This document shows, one piece after another, positions 8,616-16,924 of a stretch of DNA of 64,000 bases. The notes beneath the pieces are model-generated. The model was not told where the DNA came from and searched no databases. It was given only the letters and a program-made list of their open reading frames with translations. The translations under genes were made by a program, and so were the position numbers. Numbering within the stretch: position 1 is the stretch's first letter; each line of letters starts with the position of its first letter. Source of the DNA: Devosia sp. (GTDB lineage: Bacteria; Pseudomonadota; Alphaproteobacteria; Rhizobiales; Devosiaceae); contig JADJPS010000018.1 in NCBI GenBank assembly GCA_016713105.1, forward strand, positions 310,001-374,000. The letters run 5' to 3'.

Positions 8616-10094
8616 TTGGACTTCTACACTGCATTGAGGGAACGGATGGACCGCCAGCACGGTCCGCTGGGCGAGCGCCTGCGCAATGCGCTGGCTGCCG
8701 TGCTCGAGAACGGCGCCATTCCCGCTGGCGAGTCGCTGCCCTCGGAGCGGGAGATGGCCGAGCGTCTGGACGTGTCGCGCTCGACCCTGCGCCTGGGGCT
8801 CAAGGATCTGGTGCAGATGGGCCTGCTGGCGACGCGTCCCGGAGCCGGCACGGTGGTTACCGGGCGCATTCCGAAGGCCCTGTCGCACCTCTCCGGCTTC
8901 ACCGAGGACATGCGCCTGCGCGGGCTCGTGCCCAGTTCGCGTATCCTGCAGTTGACCATCGCTCCGGCCAGCGCCGAGGCCGCCTTCCGCACCGGCCTGC
9001 CGCTGGGCACCGAAGTGATGACACTGGTGCGCCTGCGCATGGCCGGCGGCGAGGCGCTCTCGCTCGAGCGCGCCGTGGTGCCGGTGTCGGCGGTCGGCGC
9101 CGACTATGACGGCTCCGGCTCGCTCTACGAACGGATGGACGCGCGCCAGTCCCGGCCGCGCCGCATCCTGCAGAGCCTCCAGGCGACCGAGGCGAGTGCC
9201 GAGATCGCCGCTGAGCTCGGCATCCGCGAGGGTGCCGCAGTGCTCGAGATCAGCCAGTTGGGCTACGGCGAGGACGGCGCCGTGGTCGAGGACGCGATCA
9301 GCTGGTATCGCGGTGACCGCTACAAATATGTCGGCGAAATCAGGGTTGAGAACGTGAACGGACTTCGGCGTCAATACCGCGACCAGATCGTCGCACTCCT
9401 CGACCGCGTGCTCGACGAACAGGCGGCAGCGCTGGACGCGGCCCGCGACGTCGTGGGCCGCGCGCTTGCCACCGATCATCTCGTCTACGTCGCCGGCAGC
9501 GGCCACTCCCACCTGCTGGCCGAGGAGGTCTTCTACCGCGCCGGCGGCATCGCTGCCGCCCAGGCCATCCTCGATCCCGAACTGATGCTGCACCTGGGCG
9601 CCGAGCGCTCGACCCACCTCGAGCGCCAGGAGGGCCGCGCCGAAATCGTGCTGTCGGACTACCCGGTCGAACCTGGCGACGTGGTCTTCATCGCCTCCAA
9701 CTCGGGCCGCAATGCCTATCCCATTGAGATGGCACTGGCCGCCGGGTCCCGCGGCGCCACCACCATCGCGCTCACCTCGCTGCAGCATGCCACTCGCACC
9801 ACTTCGCGCCACCGCTCGGGCAAGCTGCTGTACCAGCTCACCGACATCGTCATCGACAATGGCGGCGTCTACGGCGACGCGGGTCTCGCCATTTCAGGTC
9901 GGGACGTCCGCATGGGGCCGACGTCCACCCTGGCCGGCGTCTACATCCTCAACGCCATCCTGGCCGAGGCGGTGGACCAGCTCGCCCGCATCGGCACCCT
10001 GGTCGATGTCTACCAGAGCGCCAACATGCAGGGGGCGGAAGCCGAGGCCGCCGCCATGATCCAGCGCTGGCGCCCCCGCATCAGCGGGCTCTGA
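8616..10094 (+). CDS. GntR-family transcription regulator fused to a SIS sugar-phosphate domain
   Basis: The N-terminal 85 residues form a GntR winged helix (SLPSEREMAERLDVSRSTLR). A UTRA effector domain of the HutC type follows to about residue 235, and a complete SIS domain fills the rest (VYVAGSGHSH, then VVFIASNSGRN). SIS domains bind phosphosugars, so the protein probably senses or isomerises a sugar phosphate directly. TTG 8616 was preferred because GGAGGGG lies just upstream; an earlier TTG at 8577 falls within the putative operator. It is divergent from the amino-sugar-like operon and ends flush against the opposing dehydrogenase gene. Confidence 0.85.
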   Translation: MDFYTALRERMDRQHGPLGERLRNALAAVLENGAIPAGESLPSEREMAERLDVSRSTLRLGLKDLVQMGLLATRPGAGTVVTGRIPKALSHLSGFTEDMRLRGLVPSSRILQLTIAPASAEAAFRTGLPLGTEVMTLVRLRMAGGEALSLERAVVPVSAVGADYDGSGSLYERMDARQSRPRRILQSLQATEASAEIAAELGIREGAAVLEISQLGYGEDGAVVEDAISWYRGDRYKYVGEIRVENVNGLRRQYRDQIVALLDRVLDEQAAALDAARDVVGRALATDHLVYVAGSGHSHLLAEEVFYRAGGIAAAQAILDPELMLHLGAERSTHLERQEGRAEIVLSDYPVEPGDVVFIASNSGRNAYPIEMALAAGSRGATTIALTSLQHATRTTSRHRSGKLLYQLTDIVIDNGGVYGDAGLAISGRDVRMGPTSTLAGVYILNAILAEAVDQLARIGTLVDVYQSANMQGAEAEAAAMIQRWRPRISGL

Positions 10095-10961
10095 CTACTC
10101 CTCGAGCCGGGCGATCAGGCTCGAGGTATCCCAGCGCCGGCCGCCCATGGCGACGACATCGGCATAGAACTGGTCGACCAGCGCCGTGAGCGGCAGCTGC
10201 GCGCCATTTCCGCGTGCTTCGTCGAGCGCGATGCCGAGGTCCTTGCGCATCCACTCGACCGCAAAGCCGAAATCGAACTTGCCGGCGTTCATGGTCTTGT
10301 AGCGGTTCTCCATCTGCCACGATTGTGCGGCGCCCTTCGAGATCACCTCGATCACCGCCTCGACATCCATCCCGGCCCGCTTGCCGAAATGCATGGCCTC
10401 GGCAAGGCCCTGGACCACCCCGGCGATGCAGATCTGGTTCATCATCTTGGCCAGCTGCCCCGCACCGGCCGGCCCCAGCAGCCGGCACGCCCTGGCAAAG
10501 CTCATGATCACCGGCTCGGCGCGGGCGAAGGCTTCCGCCTCGCCCCCCACCATCACCGTCAGCTGTCCGTTCTCGGCGCCGGCCTGGCCGCCCGACACCG
10601 GCGCATCGAGGAAGTCGAAGCCTGCCGCACGGGCCGCCGCGCTCAGCTCCCGCGCCACTTCCGCCGAGGCCGTGGTGTGATCGACGAACAGCGTTCCCCG
10701 CCCCATCGCCGCGAACGCCCCCTCGGAACCCAGCGCCACCGCGCGCAGGTCGGCATCGTTGCCGACGCAGCAGAACACGATGTCCTGCCCCTCGGCGGCC
10801 GCCTGCGGCGTCGGCGCCGAGCGCCCGCCATGCGCCGCGACCCAGGCCTCGGCCTTGGCTGCCGTGCGGTTGTAGACCGTCACCTCGTGGCCCCTGGCCT
10901 TGAGATGCCGTGCCATCGGAGAACCCATGACCCCGAGGCCCAGGAATGCCGCCTTCACCAC
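10095..10961 (-). CDS. NAD(P)-dependent beta-hydroxyacid dehydrogenase (3-hydroxyisobutyrate dehydrogenase family)
   Basis: The 288-residue protein starts VVKAAFLGLGVMGSPMARHL, the Rossmann motif of this family. DAPVSGGQAGAENGQ is the substrate-binding signature, and the lysine in AKMMNQ matches the catalytic Lys. The start is a GTG (10961, with a second GTG at 10958) immediately after the stop of epmB and preceded by AGGGAG, so it is the last gene of the EF-P modification operon. The usual role is oxidation of a small beta-hydroxyacid. Its link to EF-P is not known and may be only positional. Confidence 0.85.
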   Translation of the reverse strand: MVKAAFLGLGVMGSPMARHLKARGHEVTVYNRTAAKAEAWVAAHGGRSAPTPQAAAEGQDIVFCCVGNDADLRAVALGSEGAFAAMGRGTLFVDHTTASAEVARELSAAARAAGFDFLDAPVSGGQAGAENGQLTVMVGGEAEAFARAEPVIMSFARACRLLGPAGAGQLAKMMNQICIAGVVQGLAEAMHFGKRAGMDVEAVIEVISKGAAQSWQMENRYKTMNAGKFDFGFAVEWMRKDLGIALDEARGNGAQLPLTALVDQFYADVVAMGGRRWDTSSLIARLEE

Positions 10962-10963
10962 CC

Positions 10964-12025
10964 TTATTCTCCCTTGCTTGTCGGCGGGTAGAGATGCTCT
11001 CCCCCCTGCCAGTCCGAAATCGTGTAGCAGCCATCGCCGGCGGCGCGCACCGTCCCGGCGGCAATCGGCGCCTTGCCGTGGCCACCCGGGATATCGAGCA
11101 CATAGGTCGGCTGGCACAGCCCCGACACTCGCCCGCGTAGGGCCGCGATCAGCGCCTGGCCCTCGGCGATCGACATCCGGAAATGCGCCGTGCCCGGGGC
11201 CAGGTCGGGATGGTGCAGGTAGTAGGGCTTGATCCGAGCCTCGACGAAGCCGCGCATCAGTTCGGCCAGCACCGCCGCGTCGTCGTTGATCCCGCGCAGC
11301 AGCACGGTCTGGCCGAGCAGCACGATGCCGGCATCGGCGAGGCGCGCCGCCGCCGCCCTCGCCGCCGCGGTCAGTTCGCGCGGATGGTTGGCATGGACGG
11401 CGAGATAGGCCGCCTTGCCGCTCGCCTTCAGCGCGCCGACCAGAAGCGCATCGATGCGCTCCGGCTCGACCACGGGCACCCTTGTATGGAACCGCACGAC
11501 CTTGACGTGCGGAATCGGCGCCAGCCGCGCCATGATGTCCGCGAGCCGTCGCGCCGACAGCACCAGCGGATCGCCGCCGGTGAGGATCACCTCCCAGATC
11601 TCGGGGTGGCCGGCAATGTAGGCCACGGCCCGCTCCAGCGCCTCGGGCGACAATGTCCCCAGCCCTTCCGGCCCCACCATCTCGCGGCGGAAGCAGAACC
11701 GGCAATAGACCGGGCACACATGCACCGCCTTCAGCAGCACCCGGTCGGGATAGCGGTGCACGATCCCCTCGAGGGGCGAATGCGTCAGGTCCCCGATCGG
11801 ATCGGCCCGTTCCTCCGGCCTCACGCTGAGTTCGGCGATGTCCGGCACGAACTGCCGCGCGATCGGATCGTCCGGGTCGTCCCGGTCGATCAATCCCGCC
11901 ACCGCCGGCGTCACGGCGATGGCGTAGCTGGACGCCACCGCCTCCGCCGCGGCCAGGCGGTCGGCCGGCAGCAGCCCCGCCTCGGCCAGTCCCGCCGCCG
12001 TCCGGATCGCCCGATCCACCTTCAT
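10964..12025 (-). CDS. epmB: EF-P beta-lysylation radical SAM aminomutase EpmB (lysine 2,3-aminomutase family)
   Basis: The 353-residue protein carries the radical-SAM cluster motif CPVYCRFCFR and the lysine aminomutase signatures EVILTGGDPL and CQPTYVLDIPGGHGK. In the EF-P pathway EpmB converts lysine to (R)-beta-lysine. It is shorter than catabolic KamA enzymes (about 420 residues), which supports EpmB. ATG 12025 overlaps the epmA stop by four bases, and efp lies divergently beyond epmA, so the context is decisive. Confidence 0.92.
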   Translation of the reverse strand: MKVDRAIRTAAGLAEAGLLPADRLAAAEAVASSYAIAVTPAVAGLIDRDDPDDPIARQFVPDIAELSVRPEERADPIGDLTHSPLEGIVHRYPDRVLLKAVHVCPVYCRFCFRREMVGPEGLGTLSPEALERAVAYIAGHPEIWEVILTGGDPLVLSARRLADIMARLAPIPHVKVVRFHTRVPVVEPERIDALLVGALKASGKAAYLAVHANHPRELTAAARAAAARLADAGIVLLGQTVLLRGINDDAAVLAELMRGFVEARIKPYYLHHPDLAPGTAHFRMSIAEGQALIAALRGRVSGLCQPTYVLDIPGGHGKAPIAAGTVRAAGDGCYTISDWQGGEHLYPPTSKGE

Positions 12026-13092
12026 CTGTCGCCTCCCGCCACGGGAACCCAGAGCACATCCTCGATGCGGCGCGCGCCGACGGCCAGCATCACCAGCCGG
12101 TCGAAGCCCAGCGCCACGCCACTGGTCGGGCGCAGCAGCGGCAGCGCCGCGAGCAGGTCCTCGTCGAGCGGATACCGCTCGCCATAGAGCCGCTGCTTTT
12201 CTTCCATCTCGACAAGGAACCGTCGCCGCTGCTCCTCGGCATCGGTCAATTCGCCGAAGCCATTGGCCAGTTCCACTCCGCACGCATACAGTTCGAACCG
12301 CTCCGCCACCCGCGGGTCGTCCGCCGCGCGCCGCGCCAGCGCGGCTTCGGCCGCCGGATAGCGGTCGAGAATGGTGATCCGTCCAAGCCCCAGGTTCGGC
12401 TCGACCTTCTCGACGAGGATGCGGCTGAACAGATACGACCAGGTGTACTCCTCGGGCACGTCCAGCCCGACCCGCCGCATCCGCTCCGCCAGCGCGTCCG
12501 CATCGGTCTCGCCCGCTGCGTCCATCGTCTCGAACAGGTCGACCCCGGCAAATCTCTGAAAGGCCTCGACAACCCCGAGCCGCTCGGGCTCCTGCCGGGG
12601 ATCGCACTGCCGCCCGCGAAACCGGAACGCCTCCGTCCCGGCCAGCTCCGCCGCCATCCGCAGCAGCTTCACGCAGTCCGCGATCACCGCGCCATAGGCC
12701 TCGCCCGCCCGGTACCACTCCAGCATGGTGAACTCGGGATGATGCAGCGCGCTGCGCTCGCGGTTGCGCCACACGTGCCCGATCGAGGCGATCCGCTCCT
12801 CGCCGGCAGCGAGGAGCTTCTTCATCGAGAACTCGGGTGAGGTGTGGAGGTAGAGCGTCTCCCCCCGCCCGTCGTTGCCGATGGCGATGGTCGAGAAGGC
12901 ATGCAGGTGCGTCTCGTTGCCGGGACTACGCTGCAACCCGGGCGCGTCGACCAGCACGAACTCCGCATCGGCGAAGTAGCCGCGCACTGCCGCCTCGATC
13001 CGGTTGCGCAGCAGCAGCAGCGGCCGCCGGTCGGCATGGACCGAAGGCGACCACCACGGCGAAGCCGGCGGCGATGCGGGGGCGTTGGGCAA
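12022..13092 (-). CDS. epmA: EF-P lysine ligase EpmA (GenX/PoxA, truncated lysyl-tRNA synthetase)
   Basis: The protein is a class II synthetase core without the anticodon-binding domain. Motif 2 is seen around IGHVWRNRERSALHHPEFTM, and motif 3 is GVALGFDRLVML near the C-terminus. EpmA attaches beta-lysine to the conserved lysine of EF-P. The likely start is TTG 13092; no ATG gives a full N-terminus, so the first 15-20 residues are uncertain. It is coupled to epmB by an ATGA overlap and transcribed away from efp. Confidence 0.9.
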   Translation of the reverse strand: MPNAPASPPASPWWSPSVHADRRPLLLLRNRIEAAVRGYFADAEFVLVDAPGLQRSPGNETHLHAFSTIAIGNDGRGETLYLHTSPEFSMKKLLAAGEERIASIGHVWRNRERSALHHPEFTMLEWYRAGEAYGAVIADCVKLLRMAAELAGTEAFRFRGRQCDPRQEPERLGVVEAFQRFAGVDLFETMDAAGETDADALAERMRRVGLDVPEEYTWSYLFSRILVEKVEPNLGLGRITILDRYPAAEAALARRAADDPRVAERFELYACGVELANGFGELTDAEEQRRRFLVEMEEKQRLYGERYPLDEDLLAALPLLRPTSGVALGFDRLVMLAVGARRIEDVLWVPVAGGDR

Positions 13093-13235
13093 TAGTATCG
13101 TCTTTCGTGCTCGGGACTGGCGGATTGGCCGGATTTGCGCTATCGGGCGGCACCGAAACGGACACCCGTGCGTCCGGCCCGGCCCATGAGGCCGCTCATC
13201 TAGGCCGACGCCAACGCTTGAACAAGGAAGAAGTA

Positions 13236-13805
13236 ATGGTCAAGGTCATCGCCTCGTCGCTTCGCAAGGGGCATGTCGTCGAGCAGGACGGCAAGCTGCA
13301 CGTCGTGCTGACAGCGGAAAACGTCCACCCCGGCAAGGGCAACTCGGTGACCAACGTCAACATGCGCCGCATCGTCGATGGCGTGAAGGTGATCGGTCGC
13401 TGGCGCACCGTCGAGATGGTGGAGCGGGCCGAAGTCGACGAGCGCGAGTACCAGTTCCTCTACCATGATGGTGAGGGCTACCACTTCATGGAGCCCACCA
13501 CCTACGAGCAGTTGGCGGTGCCCGAGGACGTCATCGGCGAGCAGGGCGCCTACCTGCAGGACGGCATGAAGGTCTATCTCAAGACCTTCAACGGCGCCGC
13601 CATCGCCATCGAACTGCCGGCCCGCGTCACCCTCGAGATCACCGAGACCGAGCCGGTGGTGAAGGGCCAGACCGCATCGTCCTCGTTCAAGACCGCCGTG
13701 CTCTCGAATGGCACCAAGACCATGGTGCCGCCCCATATCGGCGTCGGCACCCGCGTCGTGGTGATGACCGAGGACGGCAGCTACGTCGAACGCGCCAAGG
13801 ACTGA
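13236..13805 (+). CDS. efp: Translation elongation factor P
   Basis: The 189-residue protein begins MVKVIASSLRKGHVV and has three beta-barrel domains of normal length. The tip of domain I reads HPGKGNS with Lys34 at the modification site, as in EF-P types that receive beta-lysine. EF-P binds stalled ribosomes at polyproline stretches. A strong ribosome site (AAGGAAGAAGTA) precedes ATG 13236. The divergent neighbours epmA and epmB encode its modification enzymes, so writer and substrate are encoded together. Confidence 0.96.
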   Translation: MVKVIASSLRKGHVVEQDGKLHVVLTAENVHPGKGNSVTNVNMRRIVDGVKVIGRWRTVEMVERAEVDEREYQFLYHDGEGYHFMEPTTYEQLAVPEDVIGEQGAYLQDGMKVYLKTFNGAAIAIELPARVTLEITETEPVVKGQTASSSFKTAVLSNGTKTMVPPHIGVGTRVVVMTEDGSYVERAKD

Positions 13806-13810
13806 GGAGC

Positions 13811-13951
13811 GCCGGCCGAAGGCCGGCAAATCAGTCCGGTGGACTGATTTGAGCGACGAAGGCCCTGAGACTTCGAGGCGTCCCAACGGGCGGATCAGTC
13901 CAGTGGACTGATCCGAGGCGAGAAGGCCACGAGACCTATGGTCGAGTGGCA
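13811..13951. repeat. Tandem palindromic repeats, family A (two copies)
   Basis: A GCCGGCC-GAA-GGCCGGC hairpin (13811-13827) is followed by a 10-base inverted repeat with a 3-base loop at 13828-13850 (arms AAATCAGTCC and GGACTGATTT). A second copy at 13892-13914 has arms GGATCAGTCC and GGACTGATCC. The differing arm bases are changed on both sides, so pairing is kept. After each palindrome comes a conserved tail close to GAGCGACGAAGGCC.TGAGAC. Further copies lie at 25.3-25.5 and 59.0-59.2 kb. The 328-base gap between efp and the next gene otherwise shows no gene. Confidence 0.8.
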
Positions 13952-14133
13952 GCTCGAAGGGCGGGAAGTTGCCCCTTCCACTCGACCCTCCCCCGCCCCG
14001 AGCGGGAGCTTCTTTCTTGATCCCCACCCTCCCCATCGTTCACCTTCCGTTGACAACCCGTCGGCGTCCGGGGACTGCCGCTGCTCCGCTTCTGCGCTTA
14101 CATAGGCGCCACGACAACTTGCGGAGCTTTCCC

Positions 14134-15084
14134 ATGACACTCGAACTCGGTGGCATCCACCACCTCACCGCCATCACCGCCGAGGCCCGGCGCAACGTCG
14201 ACTTCTACACCCGCACCCTCGGGCTGCGGCTGATCAAGAAGACCGTCAACCAGGACGATGTCAGCGCCTATCACCTGTTCTACGGCGATGCCGTGGCCTC
14301 GCCCGGCGCCGACCTCACCTTCTTCGACTGGCCGGCGGCGCCGGCTCACCGCGGCAATCATGAAGTCTCCCGCACCGGCCTCAGGGTCGCCTCCGAGGTG
14401 AGCCTTTCCTGGTGGAAGGCGCATCTCGCCGGGCAGGACGTCGCCTCCGGCAACATCAGGGAGCGTGCCGGGCACCTGTCGCTCGACTTCGAGGATTTCG
14501 AAGGCCAGCGCTTCCGCCTCGTCGCAGATCCCAAGGCCGGTCCCGGCCATCCGTGGGAGAAGAGCCCGATCCCGGCGGAACACCAGATTCTCGGCCTCGG
14601 CCCGATCACCCTGGCCGTCCCCGATCTGCGTCGCACCGAGCCGGTGCTCACCAGGGTGATGAACCTGCGCGAAGTGCGCTCCTATCCGGCACGCGAGCGG
14701 CACGGCGAGATCCACGTCTTCGAGATGGGACCGGGGGGTGCCGCGGCGGAACTCCATGTCGAGGTCAATCCCGACCTGCCGCAGGCCCGCCAGGGCGCCG
14801 GCGCCGTGCACCACGTCGCCTTCCGCACGCCCGACAAGGCCGAGTTCGACGAGTGGGTGAAGCGCACCGCCGGCTTTGGCATCCGCACCTCCGGCGAGGT
14901 CGAGCGCTACTACTTCACCTCGCTCTACTTCCGCGAGCCCAACGGCATCCTGTTCGAGATCGCCACCGACGGCCCCGGCTTCACTGCCGACGAGCCGCTC
15001 GAGACCCTCGGCGAGCGTCTGGCGCTTCCCCCCTTCCTCGAGCCGCGGCGCGACGAAATCGAACGGGGACTGAAGCCGCTCTGA
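14134..15084 (+). CDS. Ring-cleaving dioxygenase of the glyoxalase/VOC superfamily (MhqO-like)
   Basis: The 316-residue protein consists of two vicinal-oxygen-chelate modules. The first starts GIHHLTAITAEARRNVDFYT, where HH and the following strand supply a metal ligand; the second has VHHVAFRT near residue 225, and FREPNGILFEIATDG near 270 supplies the last acidic ligand. This pattern matches metal-dependent ring-cleaving dioxygenases annotated MhqO/LinE-like. It stands alone, with no catabolic neighbours. ATG 14134 was chosen because the family N-terminus begins there. Confidence 0.82.
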   Translation: MTLELGGIHHLTAITAEARRNVDFYTRTLGLRLIKKTVNQDDVSAYHLFYGDAVASPGADLTFFDWPAAPAHRGNHEVSRTGLRVASEVSLSWWKAHLAGQDVASGNIRERAGHLSLDFEDFEGQRFRLVADPKAGPGHPWEKSPIPAEHQILGLGPITLAVPDLRRTEPVLTRVMNLREVRSYPARERHGEIHVFEMGPGGAAAELHVEVNPDLPQARQGAGAVHHVAFRTPDKAEFDEWVKRTAGFGIRTSGEVERYYFTSLYFREPNGILFEIATDGPGFTADEPLETLGERLALPPFLEPRRDEIERGLKPL

Positions 15085-15162
15085 CTCGACCTGCGGGCAC
15101 CGCCCCCCTAGCATGGGCGGCAGGCATAGGCCTGCTGTCCCTGCTGTCCGTCGCGAGTACCC

Positions 15163-16284
15163 TTGACGATCGACCCGCCCCGCCACGGCACACACCCGTC
15201 CTCCCGGCCCGGCCTCGACTGGCGCCACTGGGGAACGATCGGCGCCCTGGCGCTGGCCGGCCTGATCCTGCACTACCTGATCTTTCTCGGCCTTGGGGTC
15301 GATGGCGATCTGGCCGGGAGCCTCTGCCGCTGGGACTGCCTCTGGTTCGAGAGTGCCGCCGATGGCTACCAGGTCGGCCTGCCGGCCAATCGGCTGGGCG
15401 AGGCGGACTGGGCCTTCTTTCCACTCTATCCGCAACTGGCACGTGCCGTGGCGGCAGCGACCGGCCTCAGCTTCGCCTGGTCCGGACTTGTGCTGTCCAA
15501 CCTGCTCGGCATCCTCGCGGCGGGGCTGTCGCGGCCGCTGTTCGAGGACGTGCGCGCCTACCGCCTGTTCGCCTTCTCGCTGCTGCTCGGCCCCTTTTCG
15601 CTGCTGTTCTCGCTTCCGTACTCGGAGAGCCTGTTCATCCTGCTGACGCTGCTTGGCTTCCGGGCACTGCGCGGCGGCAACTACCCACTCGCCGGCGGGT
15701 TCGGTGCGCTGCTCTCGGCAACGCGGGTAACCGGCGTGCTGTTCGGCATTGCCATCCTGGTCCAGGCCGGCCTCGACCACGTCCGCCGCGGCAGCACGAT
15801 CCGCCACCTGCTGGGCGACACCCGGCTGCTGCTCGGATTGCTCCTCGTGCCGCTCGGGGCGATTGCGTTTGCCGTCTACCTGCGGCTGAGCATGGGCGAC
15901 GGGCTCGCCTTTGCGCATGTGCAGCTCGCCTGGAACCGCGAACTCGGCAACCCCTTCGCCAACTGGTTTGCCACGCTGATGGGCAACAGCTCGCCGCGCA
16001 TCCACGCCATCGCCATAGTCGTCGGGCTGGCACTCGTCGGCGCCCTGTTCGTCCGCCGCCGGCATGCCGAAGCGGCCTTCTGTCTGGCGGCGCTCACCCT
16101 GTCGACTGCGACCGGGATGGAGTCTTCCGTCCGCTTCTTTGCCGGCCTCGCCCCGCTCGGACTGGTGGCGTGCGAACTGCTGGCCGAGCGCCGCCGACTG
16201 GGCTGGCTCGCCTATCCGCTTGGCCTGCTGCTCGGTGCCTACCTCTTTCACGGCTGGCTCACCGGCGCGCGGGCGATGGTGTAG
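15163..16284 (+). CDS. Polytopic membrane glycosyltransferase, PIG-V (GT76)-like
   Basis: The 373-residue protein has nine or ten membrane segments. It shows RWDCLWFESAADGY, FFPLYPQLARA, LPYSESLFIL and LLSATRVTG, which match the conserved stretches of PIG-V-type mannosyltransferases (acidic residue followed by W-F and A-D-G-Y, then FFPLYP and PYSE). Such enzymes use a polyprenyl-phosphate sugar at the outer membrane face. The next gene starts two bases after its stop and encodes a secreted protein, so the pair may act on one envelope glycan. Donor and acceptor are unknown. Confidence 0.7.
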   Translation: MTIDPPRHGTHPSSRPGLDWRHWGTIGALALAGLILHYLIFLGLGVDGDLAGSLCRWDCLWFESAADGYQVGLPANRLGEADWAFFPLYPQLARAVAAATGLSFAWSGLVLSNLLGILAAGLSRPLFEDVRAYRLFAFSLLLGPFSLLFSLPYSESLFILLTLLGFRALRGGNYPLAGGFGALLSATRVTGVLFGIAILVQAGLDHVRRGSTIRHLLGDTRLLLGLLLVPLGAIAFAVYLRLSMGDGLAFAHVQLAWNRELGNPFANWFATLMGNSSPRIHAIAIVVGLALVGALFVRRRHAEAAFCLAALTLSTATGMESSVRFFAGLAPLGLVACELLAERRRLGWLAYPLGLLLGAYLFHGWLTGARAMV

Positions 16285-16286
16285 GC

Positions 16287-16919
16287 ATGGCGCGCCTTGT
16301 CTCCTACGCGGCACTTGCCCTCCTCGCCCTCGGCGAACTCGCCCTGCTGGGCTATGCCGCCGATGCCGACGTGTCCGAGGCCTACCGCGCCTACTACATC
16401 GAGCGCACCAGCAGTTGCCTCCCGCAGCCGGCGAGCGGGGCGTTCGAACCCGGCCGGGCGATCCCCGCCGGCCGTGCAACGCTCGCCGCCTTCGACGCCG
16501 TGGCCGTCTGCGGTGTCGCCTATACCGGCGCGGACGGCACCTGGATGTTCGGCCCGGAGGCACGTTTCCGCTTCGCCGTACCGGCCGGCGCCGGGGACCT
16601 GCTGTTCACGCTGGAGGGGAGGCCCGGTGCCGAGCCCGGCCGCCGGATCGACCTTTCTGCCAACGGCACGCCGATCGGGATCCTCGACCATGCCGGCAAC
16701 GCCGAGGCCAGCCACGCCTTCCTCGTCCCGCGCGCGCTCCTCGCCGGCCCGACGCCGCTCGAAATCACCCTCCTCGTCGCGGATCCGCCGAAACTGCGCA
16801 ACAGCGTCGCAGCCCGGCAGTTCACCTACTTCATCCGCTCGCTGACCCTGTCGCTTGAACAGGACGAGCGCGGCTCCGTCAGCAGCGGAACCGCGCTCTC
16901 TAGCGCCGTGGGGGGCTAG
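16287..16919 (+). CDS. Secreted hypothetical protein coupled to the PIG-V-like gene
   Basis: The 210-residue protein begins MARLVSYAALALLALGELAL, a single membrane anchor or signal peptide, followed by a soluble domain with two cysteines in the first third (SSCLPQP and AVCGVAY) that may form a disulfide. The rest looks like a beta-rich carbohydrate-binding-like fold (GTWMFGPEARFRFAVPAG), but this is only an impression. It starts two bases after the membrane glycosyltransferase stop. No family was recognised. Confidence 0.6.
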   Translation: MARLVSYAALALLALGELALLGYAADADVSEAYRAYYIERTSSCLPQPASGAFEPGRAIPAGRATLAAFDAVAVCGVAYTGADGTWMFGPEARFRFAVPAGAGDLLFTLEGRPGAEPGRRIDLSANGTPIGILDHAGNAEASHAFLVPRALLAGPTPLEITLLVADPPKLRNSVAARQFTYFIRSLTLSLEQDERGSVSSGTALSSAVGG

Positions 16920-16924
16920 CGGCG

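Noticed and set aside
13811..13827. efp terminator
   Set aside because: The GCCGGCC-GAA-GGCCGGC hairpin has no T-run after it and is part of a repeat cluster, so a terminator function is possible but not supported.
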